From Liolophura sinensis (Eukaryota; Mollusca; Polyplacophora; Chitonida; Chitonidae), in assembly GCF_032854445.1 (NCBI RefSeq), contig NC_088298.1, positions 10,467,504-10,531,503 of the forward strand: a DNA stretch of 64,000 nucleotides. Direction: 5' to 3'. Made by a program: the position numbers and the translations under genes. Position 1 is the stretch's first letter, and every line of letters begins with the position of its first letter. Below are positions 45,808-57,586 of this stretch, in pieces. The notes beneath the pieces were generated by a model. The model was not told the origin of the DNA, made no database searches, and was given only the letters and a program-made list of their open reading frames with translations.

Positions 45808-46738
45808 GAGACAACAGATAGTTCTGATGATACATTTTGTTTGGATCTATATCTATACAAAGACCAACAAGGTCTCCTTTCACGCCGCCTTTACGACAAA
45901 AGGGATAATTTCAATTTTGATATTGTAAATTATCCTTATTTGGATAGCAATATACCAACGGATCCTGCATATGGTGTATACATATCTGGCCTTGTAGCAT
46001 TTATCAGATCATGCGTAAATTGTGATAACTTTACTCAGCGAAGTTGTTACTTCAAAAACTAGTTTGTCAAGGGTACTCAATCAAACGCCTTCATTCTAAG
46101 TATCTCAAATTTTACAATGAGTATAACACTCTCGTTGGAAGGTATGGACTGAGCCTTCAAAATCTCTGGCGATCTGTATTGTGATCAACCAAATAGACGA
46201 CGCTGTTATCCTTATGTACATATCTATGGCGTACATGGTATATAACAACATAGATGGCGCTGGTTGCCGTCTATCTTGTAGACAGCTTTTATACAGACCA
46301 GCATGTTATGTGTAACATCACAGATGGCGCCTCGTGCAGTATGAGATACTTACATATTAACGGGAAAGACGTAATCGTCTGTTTCTTTTGAATCACAATC
46401 TGTTCGGTTAAGGCCTGTAATGCTTGTTATTTTCCAACTGTATCTAATACCACTTAACCTGGGGTTAGGAGCCGTAAAGGCAGCTATGCTCATTACATCT
46501 GCATGATGCCTTTATTGAACATTTGCAATCAAAGCGCGACTGAGATACCTTGTTTAATTGTTATTTGACCTAGAACTCATTCATGGACTACGAACTTGAA
46601 CTTTGATATGGAATACATGCCTGGAATATCCAATTTCTGCTCGGCATCATTGAAAACCGATGACCGCTTCTCTCTTGTGTGTTACCGGCTTTATTTCCTA
46701 CTTGTATAATTTCTTACATACCTTTACCTTTGGGAGCT
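45808..46738 (+). mobile_element. Penelope-like element, 3' end (right inverted arm)
   Basis: KETTDSSDDTFCLDLYLYK leads into LYDKRDNFNFDIVNYP ... PAYGVYISGLVAF, then frameshifted RT end and a long non-coding tail ending ...acctttgggag. It mirrors 38257-39156 almost block for block, including the 'gcgccatctatg' and 'attaacgggaaagacgtaat' segments. Confidence 0.8.
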
Positions 46739-46930
46739 AGTGTTAAACGTTGTTTTGGAAATGGATCTTTCGATTATCGACTTGGAACACCCTTTAAAGA
46801 CTACGAATGGTATACGAATGTCGGATATGACGCTTATATTCTTCAAAACTTGCTGTATTTCAGCCTTCGCTGTTACCTCAGACATCCCCAAAGTCTCTCC
46901 ATTCAGTGTAAGTATTGATCCCTCCTTTAT
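46738..46930 (+). mobile_element. LINE gag fragment
   Basis: LGTPFKDYEWYTNVGYDAYI corresponds to LGTPLTDFDWNTNVGHDAYI just before the endonuclease in LINE copy 1. It joins directly to the end of the PLE arm. Confidence 0.65.
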
Positions 46931-47500
46931 CACTTTTCAAAAGTATCAGCCCTGAAACTATTAGAGCATATCATAATTTGTGATGTTCTCACTGATAAAC
47001 AAAGTTTAATAGCATACTAACAATTGGCGAACGTTTCGCAACATTGCCTTGATAACACTTCATTTTAGATACAGTGCCTGTCTTTAATACTGGAAGACGG
47101 ACACTAACGTTTGCTATCGATTGTGGCCTCACTTGTTTGCATATATTTGTCCCTGTCTGCTCTTACCAAAACAAATAATTATTATAATATTACTACCCCA
47201 CATACCAGATGCACAGGAACTCTGGCTAGCGTGACCTTGTATGTCACAGCCTGTTTGTTCTGTCACCGCGCTTGCTCTTTCAGCTTCTTGACTTTCCACA
47301 ACCATCACTTGTTTGCTCTGTGTAATGTGTACATAAAAATAAATCAATCTAATCAGTTGACACCACCTTCACTGATGCGTCTATTAAATGTGCATGTCAC
47401 TTTATTAACTCTTACCCCAATGCGCTTAGTTTCTTTTTTTTTGGCCCTGCCTTTCTGACTTTCAGCCCAAATTGTAGCACTTCACATGGTAGGAATTCAA

Positions 47501-47929
47501 GGACTACAGCTATCCTTTGTGTGGATTAACAAAGGGCCACAGCTATCCCTTCTGTCAATTGACAAATTACCACAACTACACCTTCTGTGGATTAACAAAA
47601 GACCACAGCTATGCCTTCTGTCGATTTACAAAGGACCACAACTATCCCTTCTGTCGATTAACAAAGCCCCACAGCTATCCCTTCTGTCGATTGATAAATG
47701 ACAACAACTATATCTTCTGTTGATTAACAAAAGACTACAGCTAGTCCTTCTGTCAATTAACAAAGAACCACAACTATCCCTTCTGTCGATTAACAAAGGA
47801 CCACAACTATCCCTTTTGTCGATTAACAAAGGATCACAACTATCCCTTCTGTCGATTAACAAAGGGCCACAATTATCCCTTCTGTCGATTAACAAAGAAC
47901 CACAACTATCCCTTTCTGTCTATTAACAG
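47501..47929. repeat. 33-bp minisatellite, 13 units
   Basis: Consensus unit 'ggaccacaactatcccttct' + 'gtcgattaacaaa', 33 bp, thirteen units with 70-100 percent identity by eye. Because 33 is a multiple of three, several frames on both strands stay open (SLLSINKGPQL on plus, LLIDRRDSCGP on minus). Upstream at 47111-47458 there is no supporting gene structure, so coding is not assumed. Confidence 0.95.
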
Positions 47930-47944
47930 CGACAATTAAATAGC

Positions 47945-49430
47945 TCTGTTTTTTGTTGTTTGATCTTAAAGATCGGCAGGGAAATCTCCCTGGCGCGGGA
48001 GATGCATCCATCACATCCACATCTGATGTTGAAGGAACAACGCTCTGTGAACCCATTAGCTGCACAGAAGTAGACTAGCAACAGATGTTACTCGCTTTAC
48101 CACATTGGCTAACGAAGTCTGCAGAGAAGTATTACGGGCTTCCTGATAAGATACATTGTTTTTGACTTTTATATTATTTGTTTTTCTTTAACAGCAGAGG
48201 AGGCCTAGATTAGGCCATATGATCTCAATCTGTGCTGCTACACTTCATGACCTTCACTGCCGCATCGGAAACAAACTAGTTTGTTTTCAAATTGACCTTT
48301 ACAATGACCACATTTTTAGCAATTGAAACAACGTGTTGGATTGGGAAAGTACAAGTCCACGCTAACCTAATATGGGACATTGTAGATATGCGACGGAAGG
48401 AAGGTAGTATTGAAGGTCAAAAAAAATTATTTGGTTTTAAACATGTCCAAACATTTGTTTCCAATTTTAATGTTCTCACCACCATATCGGAAACCTCAAA
48501 AGCCTCGTGATTCGACCTTGCTCTCGCCACGATATGGCTGAAATACTGCCGATGTGGCGTTAAACCATAATCATTCATTCATTCATTCATTCATTCAAAA
48601 AAATTATTCAGGTTAATAATGTTACCAGATTTCTTCGCAGTCAAACGTTCAATTCTGGTAACACTCTGTGATTACCAGTTTTGTGCATATTCTTTTTCTG
48701 ATAGATCAATGATATACTGATTCCTGTCACGAAAAACTCCCTGACAGCTGTTCAGGCCATTGTGAGAGGATGTACGAACAGGAATATCAGGAATTTTGTT
48801 TAAAGCTAATAAATATTTTAATTGTTGTTTCAGGGAACATTCAACGAGGATCGTAAGTTTTTTTAACGTTTTCTTAATGTACCGACTGCACCCTGCAGAG
48901 CCCTTTTTAATACAAAAGGATAAATTTTTGGAGGCCGGCTTCTGTTCACACTTTGTTGAGAGAACGATGAAAGCCGGCCAACTGTCCTGTCCATTATCAA
49001 TTGAGCTTGACAAACCTGTAACTTCCTCTTTTTGTCAGCACTTGACATCGGCTGACACGGAAACTTGAGACATTTTAAGAAAGATTTAAAGAAGACATGT
49101 GTTTCCCACCTAAAACGGAGTTCCAACAAAGGCGATGTGTGAACCCGGGGACACTAAGCAGGAGACACACCAAGGATTATACATGAGGTATGCTAGACAA
49201 GATGATCTAAGCATGTGAACCTAAATGCCCACCACGAGCTCCTCCGTCTCCCACCCAATAAATAAAACCACACATGTGACACGCACTGTTGTATTGAATC
49301 ATGAATGGTATTATGGAAGAATTTGTGACCAAGCCGATTGATCGGATCGGGCCTATCCGACGTCCCGTCTCTCTGCAAGTAAGGGCTAAAGTTTAGCGTT
49401 GGGCATGAGGACCTTGTAAGATCTACATAT
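47945..49430 (-). mobile_element. LINE copy 4 (gag and 5' UTR)
   Basis: Matches LINE copy 1 in order on the minus strand: 5' UTR (ccgattgatcggatcgggcc near 49335), gag N-terminus (49010-48610, e.g. 'gttaccagatttcttcgcag'), CCHC region near 48260-48300 and 'gcttcctgataagatacatt' (NISYQEA) near 48145, ending near 47945. ORFs are broken. Confidence 0.75.
48420..48600 (+). mobile_element. 5'-truncated LINE tail inserted in LINE copy 4
   Basis: 'ttttaaacatgtccaaacat', 'cacgatatggctgaaatact', 'gccgatgtggcgttaaacc', then (attc)n. It interrupts the opposite-strand gag between 'gaaggtcaa' and 'aaaaattattcaggtt'. Confidence 0.8.
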
Positions 49431-49589
49431 GCCCTTCCATGATTCACTGAAGGATGACCTAGAGATATACAAAACCTCCAGCGACCCCAATTCTGTTAAT
49501 ACGTCTGGTTCCATTGGTAAGTCTGGCAGTACAAAAACATAAGGACGTCCGTAAGGACGTCAATGCCCGAGGACACGATTTTAATTTCG

Positions 49590-49945
49590 TATTTGCCATA
49601 TTCAAAGACACGGAGACATCTTGCAATCATTCAAGCGCCAAGTCATCCTCAAACTCGATAGGATTTGCACTCACGTGTTTGGTTACGATTCGGTAAGGGA
49701 GAGATTAGTAAAGGCGAAAGCTTCTAAACGGTCAATGTTGTTGTTGCCCACTTCTGTGATGCAGCGCCTTACACCGACTGAGTCATGAAAGTCAACCTAT
49801 TGTTAGAGCAGTCTATTATTTTATAGGTTGGTACTTGACTGTTAAGGCACTGGTGTGGTTATTCTGTTCCACATTCAGAGCTGGACGTCAGATTGTCAGC
49901 ATCATTGATGGATATCTGATCACCACTAATACAATCTGAAACATT
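49590..49945 (-). pseudogene. LRR gene relic (N-terminal exon, paralogue G)
   Basis: Heavily decayed but recognisable from both ends. The acceptor-like 'gtaatgtttcag|attgtatt' (plus 49927-49946) is the same exon start as paralogues C and E. 'attagtaaaggcgaaagctt' and 'aagtcatcctcaaactcgat' correspond to the AFAN and NPIxFVDDLAF blocks. Stops occur soon after the signal core. It lies about 15 kb beyond the last intact gene and extends the cluster. Confidence 0.65.
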
Positions 49946-49954
49946 ACAATATAA

Positions 49955-50130
49955 AACTAGAGCCACTTATGAACAGTTGTAATCAAAAGCGCAACTGAGA
50001 TATCTGATTACCGATGAATTATAAACTAGTAAGATACAAGGTTTGAATATTTAATTCATTTACCTATGGCATTGAATGCGTCTTTCCATAACCATTAAAA
50101 ACTGTTGATTGATTACTCCCCTTTGCTTAA
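49955..50130 (+). mobile_element. Penelope-like element tail relic
   Basis: 'atgaacagttgtaatcaaaa' + 'gcgcaactgagatatc' and 'aaccattaaaaactgttgat' match the non-coding tail of the PLE arm at 46500-46660. Confidence 0.55.
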
Positions 50131-50179
50131 AACAATAACATTCGTAAACTAACGGTCAACGAAAATGGTTACAGCGTCT

Positions 50180-50456
50180 CGAACTCAGGAGACCGGGTTT
50201 AATACCAAAGACTTTTAGTAGACAGGTTGAAACAAGGAAACCACTGGTTGGCCTGGTGTCAGTTTAATGTGGCTTGATGGGGTGTCATACCTGGTGTCTT
50301 CGGCATGATACTTCAGTAGCAGCAGCATTTTGGGAGCATGGACTCGCCCTGCTACAAGACACGGTATATGTACGTACATTTAATGACTTCTCGTCATCAT
50401 ATAACTGATAAATTGTAAAGTACGACGTTAAACCCCAAGCATTCATTCATTCATTA
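50180..50456 (+). mobile_element. SINE type B, near full length
   Basis: 'accaaagacttttagtagac', 'gtgtcttcggcatgatactt', 'atggactcgccctgctacaa', 'gtacgacgttaaaccccaag' and a cattcattcatt tail. The tRNA-like head is partly degraded. Confidence 0.8.
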
Positions 50457-50917
50457 AACCATTGTGGATGTCCCCCGTTCTAGCGAAGTAAAAACACTGG
50501 AACGTGGCAAAATATTGTAAAATGCTATTGAAAAGAACTAAAATTGCCTCAATTCACACACTATCTTGTCAAAGTCATCAGGCACAATGTTAGGAATATT
50601 GTTCTTTCATAGTGTGCATGCAATACTGGTAGAATGTATTGTTCTTGCTTTGGGAGACTCTTCTGACACCTTTTACTTGAAGGAGTACTAATCTGGCGCA
50701 GCGCACATGTAGGAGTTGTCCTCTGGAATATTGTACGTATAGAAATAAGTATCTGGCATGTTGTACACAGATTTCTACATGCCGGCCGACTGTTTCTCTT
50801 GCATGGTCGCGTTTTAATTTCGTTCTTTATTTCTTTCCTTACTTCTTTAGTTTCAACGTCACTTTGGGAAATGGCCTTGCGATTATTTACCAGGAACGTC
50901 CATTTTGATTGAGTGGG

Positions 50918-51140
50918 TGAGTGCTTCGGGTTTAATGTCGTGCTCAACAATTTTTCAGTCATATGACAACGAAGGAATCCTTAGGGTGTATGTAATGTAC
51001 CTCCTTGTTGCAGGACGGGTTTCCACTGCTCTTTTATCTAATGCTGCTTCGCTGAGACGACTTACCAAAGGCAAGTAAGTCGCCCCGCCCGAGCCATTAC
51101 ACTGATACGGGTTAACCAGTCGTGGCGCTATCCCTTTCAT
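50918..51140 (-). mobile_element. SINE type B variant
   Basis: Close copy of 26413-26625, with the extra 'cttaccaaaggcaagtaagt' block that the other copy lacks. The 82-codon minus ORF here is within the repeat. Confidence 0.8.
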
Positions 51141-52319
51141 GCGTCCATTTTGCATGACAGCTGGCATGCGAATATCTTGTTTCGACGCATAGATACATTG
51201 CATATGTGGAAATGCAATTCAGGCCCATTTGTACATATAGGGGAGTTCTGCCACAATTGTCTATGTGCGAGTCCTGTGCTGAAACTGGTCACAAGTTTTC
51301 TTGTGTATGGAATATCAGAACAATTCTTCTTCGCTACGGCATATAGCAAACCCTTAGGAATTTTAATCGCTCCCGTTATTCATTTACGACTCAGATAAAC
51401 ATTATGAACTTTTAGTTTGTGTGCCACCTAAATTGTGAACCCAAGAACTAAGAGAAAATACCACCCACGAAAACGAAACCAACAGCGGAAAGCCAGCAGA
51501 ACTAAGGACAAAATGCCCCGCTAAAACAAGCCACCTGATGTACATGTAACGCCACAAGTTAAGGGAAAACGCTACCATAAACATCAGACAAGCCACCTGA
51601 CGTAACCCAGAGGTTACGAGCAAAACACCCAAACGAAACCTGACAACCCACTAAACGTAAACCAGGTGAGGAAAACACATTTCTAAAGCTGCACGCATCT
51701 CACCTGAATTCTGTCACATGGCCTCGTTTTCTAGATGACTTTATTGCACTCAATCAGTATTAGCCTGTTACAACATATGGTCGTCAAACTATGACCAATT
51801 AAATAAACCCTCATACCGAGACATAATACATACACAACTGGCAGGTGCTGTTCGTTTACATTTTTCTTCTCCATAATGAAGGTTTCTCTCAATCTCAAGC
51901 TCTTTTTCGGTCTGTTTGGGATGTCAAACACCTACTGCGAGTCAGGTAATGCAAATCTTCGTGGCTGAGTATGTGAGTTAAGTTAAAAACAACATGTCAC
52001 AAATAGCGTTGCCATATCAGTGTAGATGTCGCAACAGACGTTATTCCTATCATCAACCACCAAGTACACTCCAGGGGCTTCTTAGACAAAGCAACTACCA
52101 CGACAGCATTACTTTTAACATGTGTCTCCATAGTAGTTACAATAAACTTACAATTCCTTTGTGCTAAAAACGCCTAGGCAATAATCACACGACCAGTTTT
52201 CTAATCACCAATGGAACTAATAAAGTACATGTATATGACATCAGGGTTGAGACGTGTAAGTTGAGAAGTCAACAGGTTTCAGCAATGCCAGAAAAACGTA
52301 ACATGAAATAAGTTCTATG
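51141..52319. other. No gene recognised
   Basis: Overlapping short ORFs without domains; 51400-51660 is A/C-rich and looks like decayed repeat. Confidence 0.25.
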
Positions 52320-52425
52320 AGTTTATGCGGTTAACATGAATCGTCACAGAGCACACAAGATCTAAAGAATATTACAAGACGAGATATATATTCGCCAATT
52401 GCGTCATCTTTCGGAATATTGTTCC
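52320..52425 (-). mobile_element. Penelope-like element fragment
   Basis: Minus frame NNIPKDDAIGEYISRLVIF ... RSC matches the SNIPxxPAYGxYISxLV block of the PLE RT end. Confidence 0.55.
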
Positions 52426-54780
52426 CGAGTAAAAAAAAATAACACCTCAGTCCTCCCACGGTGGCCATTTGTGTTTCGGAGATAATTAAAAGCTGACGCC
52501 TTTGTTTGAAAACGGGTGTATTTCTTTTCATTTTAACGCTGTAAAAAGCAACTAGTCTTATACATAGATCAAATTTCACTTTCGTTCCAAAGCAGATGTA
52601 CAACAGGTCATCCCGAAAAACTTATACATATGCAGGTGGCCAAGCACTCTGTTCTGTGACACCTATTGAAATCGTTCGGAGTTAGTATTATTTCTCTTCC
52701 GTTTTTGAAAAGCTTTAAGAGCTGTAAAAGGAAAGGTTTTTATTGGATATCGTTGAAATTTAGTGATTTCTGGGAACAAGGTTAAGCGACAAATTTTGGC
52801 TGTTTGGTTAACTTTGGTCACGTGAAATGGCGGCCATCTTGGATTTTTTATCAAAACGTTTTAAAATCTTCTTTTCAAGAACCAACGAACGGATTCTTTT
52901 GACATTTGATGTACTTTGATGTTCATTTGAAGCTTTGGAAGCCAGCCATTGGTCGAAGTTATGACGTCACAAAAATTGTCTAATTTTGATCATGTTTTCA
53001 TGTATATTGGTGGATTTAGCAACATTGATTCTGAATCTGTTTTCGGATTTTGCATATTTGGAACTTTTTGAAATATGGTCAAAAAACTTTTTTCATTTAC
53101 GTAATTTCAATGACCTGTTACTCGAGGACTATGGTACCCAGAAATGTTAAACTTGCATCACATTGTGTCCTAAGACATGCCCTCTTGGTAATATGGCAAC
53201 GAATTTGAGCTACGATAAATAGTTTTCTAGCTAGAAATGTTTAAATCACACCGCCCTACCTTAGAAATAGAAATGCAAGCAAGTGCATTTAACATACACT
53301 TTGTAGGTAACTGTATATTTCTGAACATGTTCTGCATGTTTTCTCGTAAGCGCTGTTCGCAATACATCATGGGTAATTGTCAACAATCCCGTCGGCATAC
53401 CCCATTCCCCCGTGCTATAAGGAATATAATATAAGTCCAAAAAATGGCCAAATACGTGAAAAATTTCTATGCAAACACGTACATTGAGTAACCACGAGCC
53501 CAAAAATGTAACTCTTATAGGGCCAAATTCAACCGTTAAGGAAATATCGTCGTTTCCAATTTCTTTTCAGATCTAGACCTTACATTCCGTAAGGAAGAGA
53601 CAGGCTTTAGGACGCCGCACAAGTAACTACGAAATCGTATACCATGGCTTTGGACTGGGGATCTTTTGTAAAGAAAACAATACACAACACCGCTTATTCC
53701 CTCTATTCAGACCAAAATTTCATGTCTTCATAGTCTCCGAACATTTCCTGTCACCAACATGCACTCTGTCTTCGCCCGCTCTCCAAACTGAACTGGGTCT
53801 AATGCGTTAAATTTTCCATTGTCTGTACTTCCCGTTGATGTTGTAGCAGTTGAATAAAGCTATTCGTCGTTATGTGTGTTAGCGTCTGTTAGTAAACAGA
53901 TGTTTTTCAAAGCTTAACTTTTCCGATCATTGTAAATTAGTTCGTTGCATTACTTTCATGATGTTTTCGTATTTGACATTCAATTGGGCCTTGGTGCTTG
54001 GCAACAGGTATCGCTGTAAGAAACTTAACAGTTTTAATTAACAATATATCTGCCGATCTCTTTCTGCTAGTACATTTCCATAGTTTCTTTAAAACATACT
54101 ATGATTTATAAATTACTGGTCAACGGGGTTGATAAGCGTGTTCTTATTGCCAATCTATTTCTGCTGGAAAGCTTTAAATTGGATTTGTCTTTCAAGACCT
54201 TTGAGAGGGCATTGTTTTGTTCCATCGAAAATTGGCGTTTCTGTAACTTTACAAAGGAAAGCCCCTTATCTTTGCAAATAGCGTCACACAATGCTCGGGA
54301 AACACATCACTTGATTCGTTGTGGTCAGGAAACAGCTGTTCCCAGTTATAAGTCACTATAAAGGAGGTAAGCATGGTCTCTCCTTCAGCGTAACAACATC
54401 AAGGTTTGTAGGGACACAGTCTAACTTTGGAATCCCTTTCCTGGCTACTGTCTCCAACACTTTTACCAGCAAGTTAAAAAATACTCTGGAGAAGTCGTCA
54501 GTCCACCTCGAGATGAAATCTGGATCCATCACTGTACTTTTCACAGAGAAAGCCAATCGGTCGCTATAAACTCCAAGAGTATTAGGACCTATATGTCAAA
54601 ATAGACATTCGCCAAGACAGACATCCGCCAACCAGCAAGGACGTTCCAGGTCAATACTGGCAAGGCCAATTCAAATAAACGACGTACAACACAAACCACC
54701 GAAAAAACCTAAGAAAGCATATAATGTGCGAAAATAGAACGGAACCATGCAAACCGAAGCGCTCAAAATCTTTCAGTGAA
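52426..54780. other. Gene-poor interval
   Basis: No recognisable gene. Contains 'gaaatggcggccatcttgga' near 52825, a phrase common in old molluscan repeats, and ORFs of 60-86 codons on both strands that look random. Confidence 0.3.
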
Positions 54781-56400
54781 GTTTGGAAGACGCAAGGTAT
54801 GTTCAAGGCGACTGAGTGAAAGCAGTATTCAAACCATGTACCATGCTAGAATATCAGTTGTCGATAACAAAATATGTATCTAATGCGCTTTGATTGCCAT
54901 TGTTCACCTATCCAACGTGGCGATCTAACTCAACACAATGAATATACAGGCGCCAGCCAGTTAAGCGGAATTTGACTCAGTGATGAAGTATAGGGCCACA
55001 GATTGTGCACATTCTGTCCATCTTTACTAACAAGAGAATTATACCCATGGTAAAACTTAAGGACCTTGGAGTGAAGGCGTTTGATGGAATAATCTTGACA
55101 CACTAGTTTTTGCAGTGATAACCTGCGACGTTGATCATAATCGACACATAACGCGCAGGGTCTAACAAATACTACAAGGCGAGATATGTACGCTCCATAA
55201 AGGGGGGCCCTTTGTATATTACTGTTCAAGTCAGGAAAATTTAGAGTGAATTTTTTGGTCCCTTTGTATATTACTGTTAAAGTCAGGAAAATTTAGAGTG
55301 AATTTTGTCGTAAATTCACCGAGAGAGGAAACCGTTGTCGTTTTTACACAAATATAGGTCCAGATAAGATTATCATGTGGAAAGTTTGTGGTTTCCTATA
55401 AATCCAGGGAAGGTGGGTAAATACGTTTCACAGCTTTTGCTATATGTGGATTGTTTAAAGCCAGCAGATCATCAATATGCCGCTCAGTGAATGAGAACAA
55501 TCGGGCCTGGTGAGGATTACTCCTTAATCGTTTCTGCATATAGTCGTATTCATGAGAACAAGTATAGATCAGCCAAAAGGCGGGCACGATCTGTACCCAT
55601 CGGAATATCTATACGCTCTTGATACGTTTTCGCCGAATTTCACATAGATGTTATGAGAAACTCAAGCAACTTATGAACATGGAAGCATTCCATAAATGGT
55701 AACCCTTGCCAATCTATGCAGTGGAACTGAAGAAGGCTTTGTGGCCTCTGACGTTAAGATGTCAGTGACCGATTGTATTAAAAATCGAAACAATTATAGA
55801 TCAAATTCTACCTATTAAATCCATGTGAGGAATCGTAGTATAGAGAGTGGAGAAATCCGAAGTAAATATGTCCTTATACGGTATGTGTATTAGAGCGTCT
55901 AGTTCTACAGTGAGACGTTTACAGTTTTTAAGAATCCACATACAATTGATGCCTGAATTTTTTAAACTGCCACAGTACTTGTTTCAAAATAACTACTTTT
56001 TGTAGTGCTTTCCTTAAAATAGTTGATACAAGCTTGGTCGTACACCTTCTTGACCCCGCTTTCTATGGGGATTTATGTATTTTTGGAATCCAGTAAAGCT
56101 GTGGTATGTCAATGTGACGGGAAGGTACGGATATACTCCTGAAGAAGCACTGATGTTTTTTAAATAGTCCCTCCAGAGTATAAGTCATTATGGAATACTT
56201 TGATGTTGTGGCAGTTGTTGTGATAGTAAGCTCCTCCACAACAACCTGATAGTAACAATTCTTGCAAACAAATATTAAATTATTAAGGGTTTTGTCCGCG
56301 GGAACAATAACGTATTTTCTCTGAAGGTCGTCAAGTACCTTTCGCAGGGTAAGATCCTTCAGAACTTACTTGGCTGTCACATGAGCATTAGTAACGATAT
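54780..56400 (-). mobile_element. Penelope-like element, most complete but dead copy
   Basis: On the minus strand from right to left: WIPKIHKSP and SRRCTTKLVSTILRKAL near 56095-55995 (early RT motifs), LFSFTERHIDDLLALNN near 55510-55450 (the YxDD-type catalytic motif, Tyr replaced by His), then PLYGAYISRLVVFVR near 55205-55160 and LHSKVLKFYHGYNSLV, and a tail to about 54780. Frames are broken many times. Confidence 0.75.
55206..55308. repeat. Tandem duplication of about 52 bp
   Basis: 'ccctttgtatattactgtt' + 'aagtcaggaaaatttagag' + 'tgaatttt' occurs twice head to tail inside the PLE, with one internal difference (gttcaag versus gttaaag). Confidence 0.85.
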
Positions 56401-56645
56401 GGTGGTAACCTGAAACGGTGAACCTTATGGCTGAGAGAGAGAGGTGGGTGTATTTTCTTTGCATAGATTGCAGACCTACACATGCTATGGTCGAGAAATA
56501 AAATCACGTAGGTCGATGATAATTACTGCAAGCCAAACGAAACCTACATCTAGTTCTCCTCCTCGGACATTGAATTTGAAATATATGGAAAACCCAAATA
56601 TGTTTTTGTTTTCTTCTTTAAGAGGCATATGGGAGCTCGGGTTGT

Positions 56646-56757
56646 ATAGGTGAACAGACAGGTTTCTTACGGATAAGAACTCCAGACAGGTTTCTTATGG
56701 ATAACAACTCCAGCTGATAAACACATGAAACCATAAGAAACCTGTCTGTTCACCTAT
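56646..56757. repeat. Inverted repeat able to form a 27-bp stem
   Basis: Arms 56646-56672 and 56731-56757 are reverse complements with one mismatch; loop 58 bp. The loop contains a further direct partial copy of the arm (agacaggtttcttatggat, 56684-56702), so the right arm can pair with either. Confidence 0.9.
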
Positions 56758-57249
56758 GTTTTTGCTTATTTAAAATCACTGATATAATATAAATGACCAA
56801 TATGAACCGCACAGAATTGCTGACTGAGGCCACAATTCGGCGGAGACAAACACCACCACACATGCCCTGTCGACGTGAAACTCATTACTGACCCCAAGGC
56901 TCGCGCTAATACCCCGCACAAGCGGAGGACAATGTGATTTGAAATGTAGTTACACGTCTGTTGGCAGTTAAATCCAGCCGGAAACCCAAGCATATTTCGT
57001 CAACTGCGATGAATTAGCAAAGGTTAGTAGTGATCACTTGAGGACACAAGTGCTGACCAAAACTGATTTACTCACCAAATACTCAACTACAATTAACGGA
57101 AATACTGAGCTACTTTACCTTCAAGGCTTGGTTGCTGCACCTCATTCAACCTGGAAATGCTCTATCTGTAAAAGGCGATGTACAACGCTTTAGTGCCACT
57201 TCTAATTTCTGTGCGCCAAGTGGTTTGCAATAGATCTGTGATATTTCAG

Positions 57250-57375
57250 CACGGTACACGATTTGAATACTGATTTCACTCAGTCGCCTAGAACATACCA
57301 TGCGTCTTTCCAACATCACTGAAAACTGTTCTCTTTGTACGATTCTATCCCATTTTCATACTTGATATACTTTCT
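57250..57375 (+). mobile_element. Penelope-like element tail relic
   Basis: 'catgcgtctttccaacatca' + 'ctgaaaactgttctcttt' and 'ctatcccattttcatacttg' align with the tail of the PLE arm at 46610-46700. Confidence 0.5.
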
Positions 57376-57423
57376 TAGTTCTTAGTTTCTTAGTTCTTCG
57401 GTGGTTTGTTTATTTACTGGCTC

Positions 57424-57586
57424 TATTTATTTATTTGATTGGTGTTTTACGCCGTACTCAAGAATATTTCACTCATACAACGGCGGCCAACATTATGGTG
57501 GAAGGAAACCGTGCAGAGCCCGGGGGAAACCCACGACCATCCGCAGGTTACTGCCAGATCTTCCCTCGTACGGCCGGAGGGGATCG
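57424..57586 (-). mobile_element. SINE type A, tail half
   Basis: 'tttgattggtgttttacgcc', 'cggcggccaacattatggtg', 'agcccgggggaaacccacga', 'tcgtacggccggagggga'. Well preserved; three plus-strand ORFs over it are by-products. Confidence 0.85.

Noticed and set aside
47501-47929. CRISPR array
   Set aside because: The 33-bp units are contiguous without spacers, and the genome is eukaryotic.
50561-50962. 133-codon minus-strand ORF
   Set aside because: Cys/Arg/Thr-rich but no convincing match to a known transposon domain in any frame; its left part runs into a SINE.
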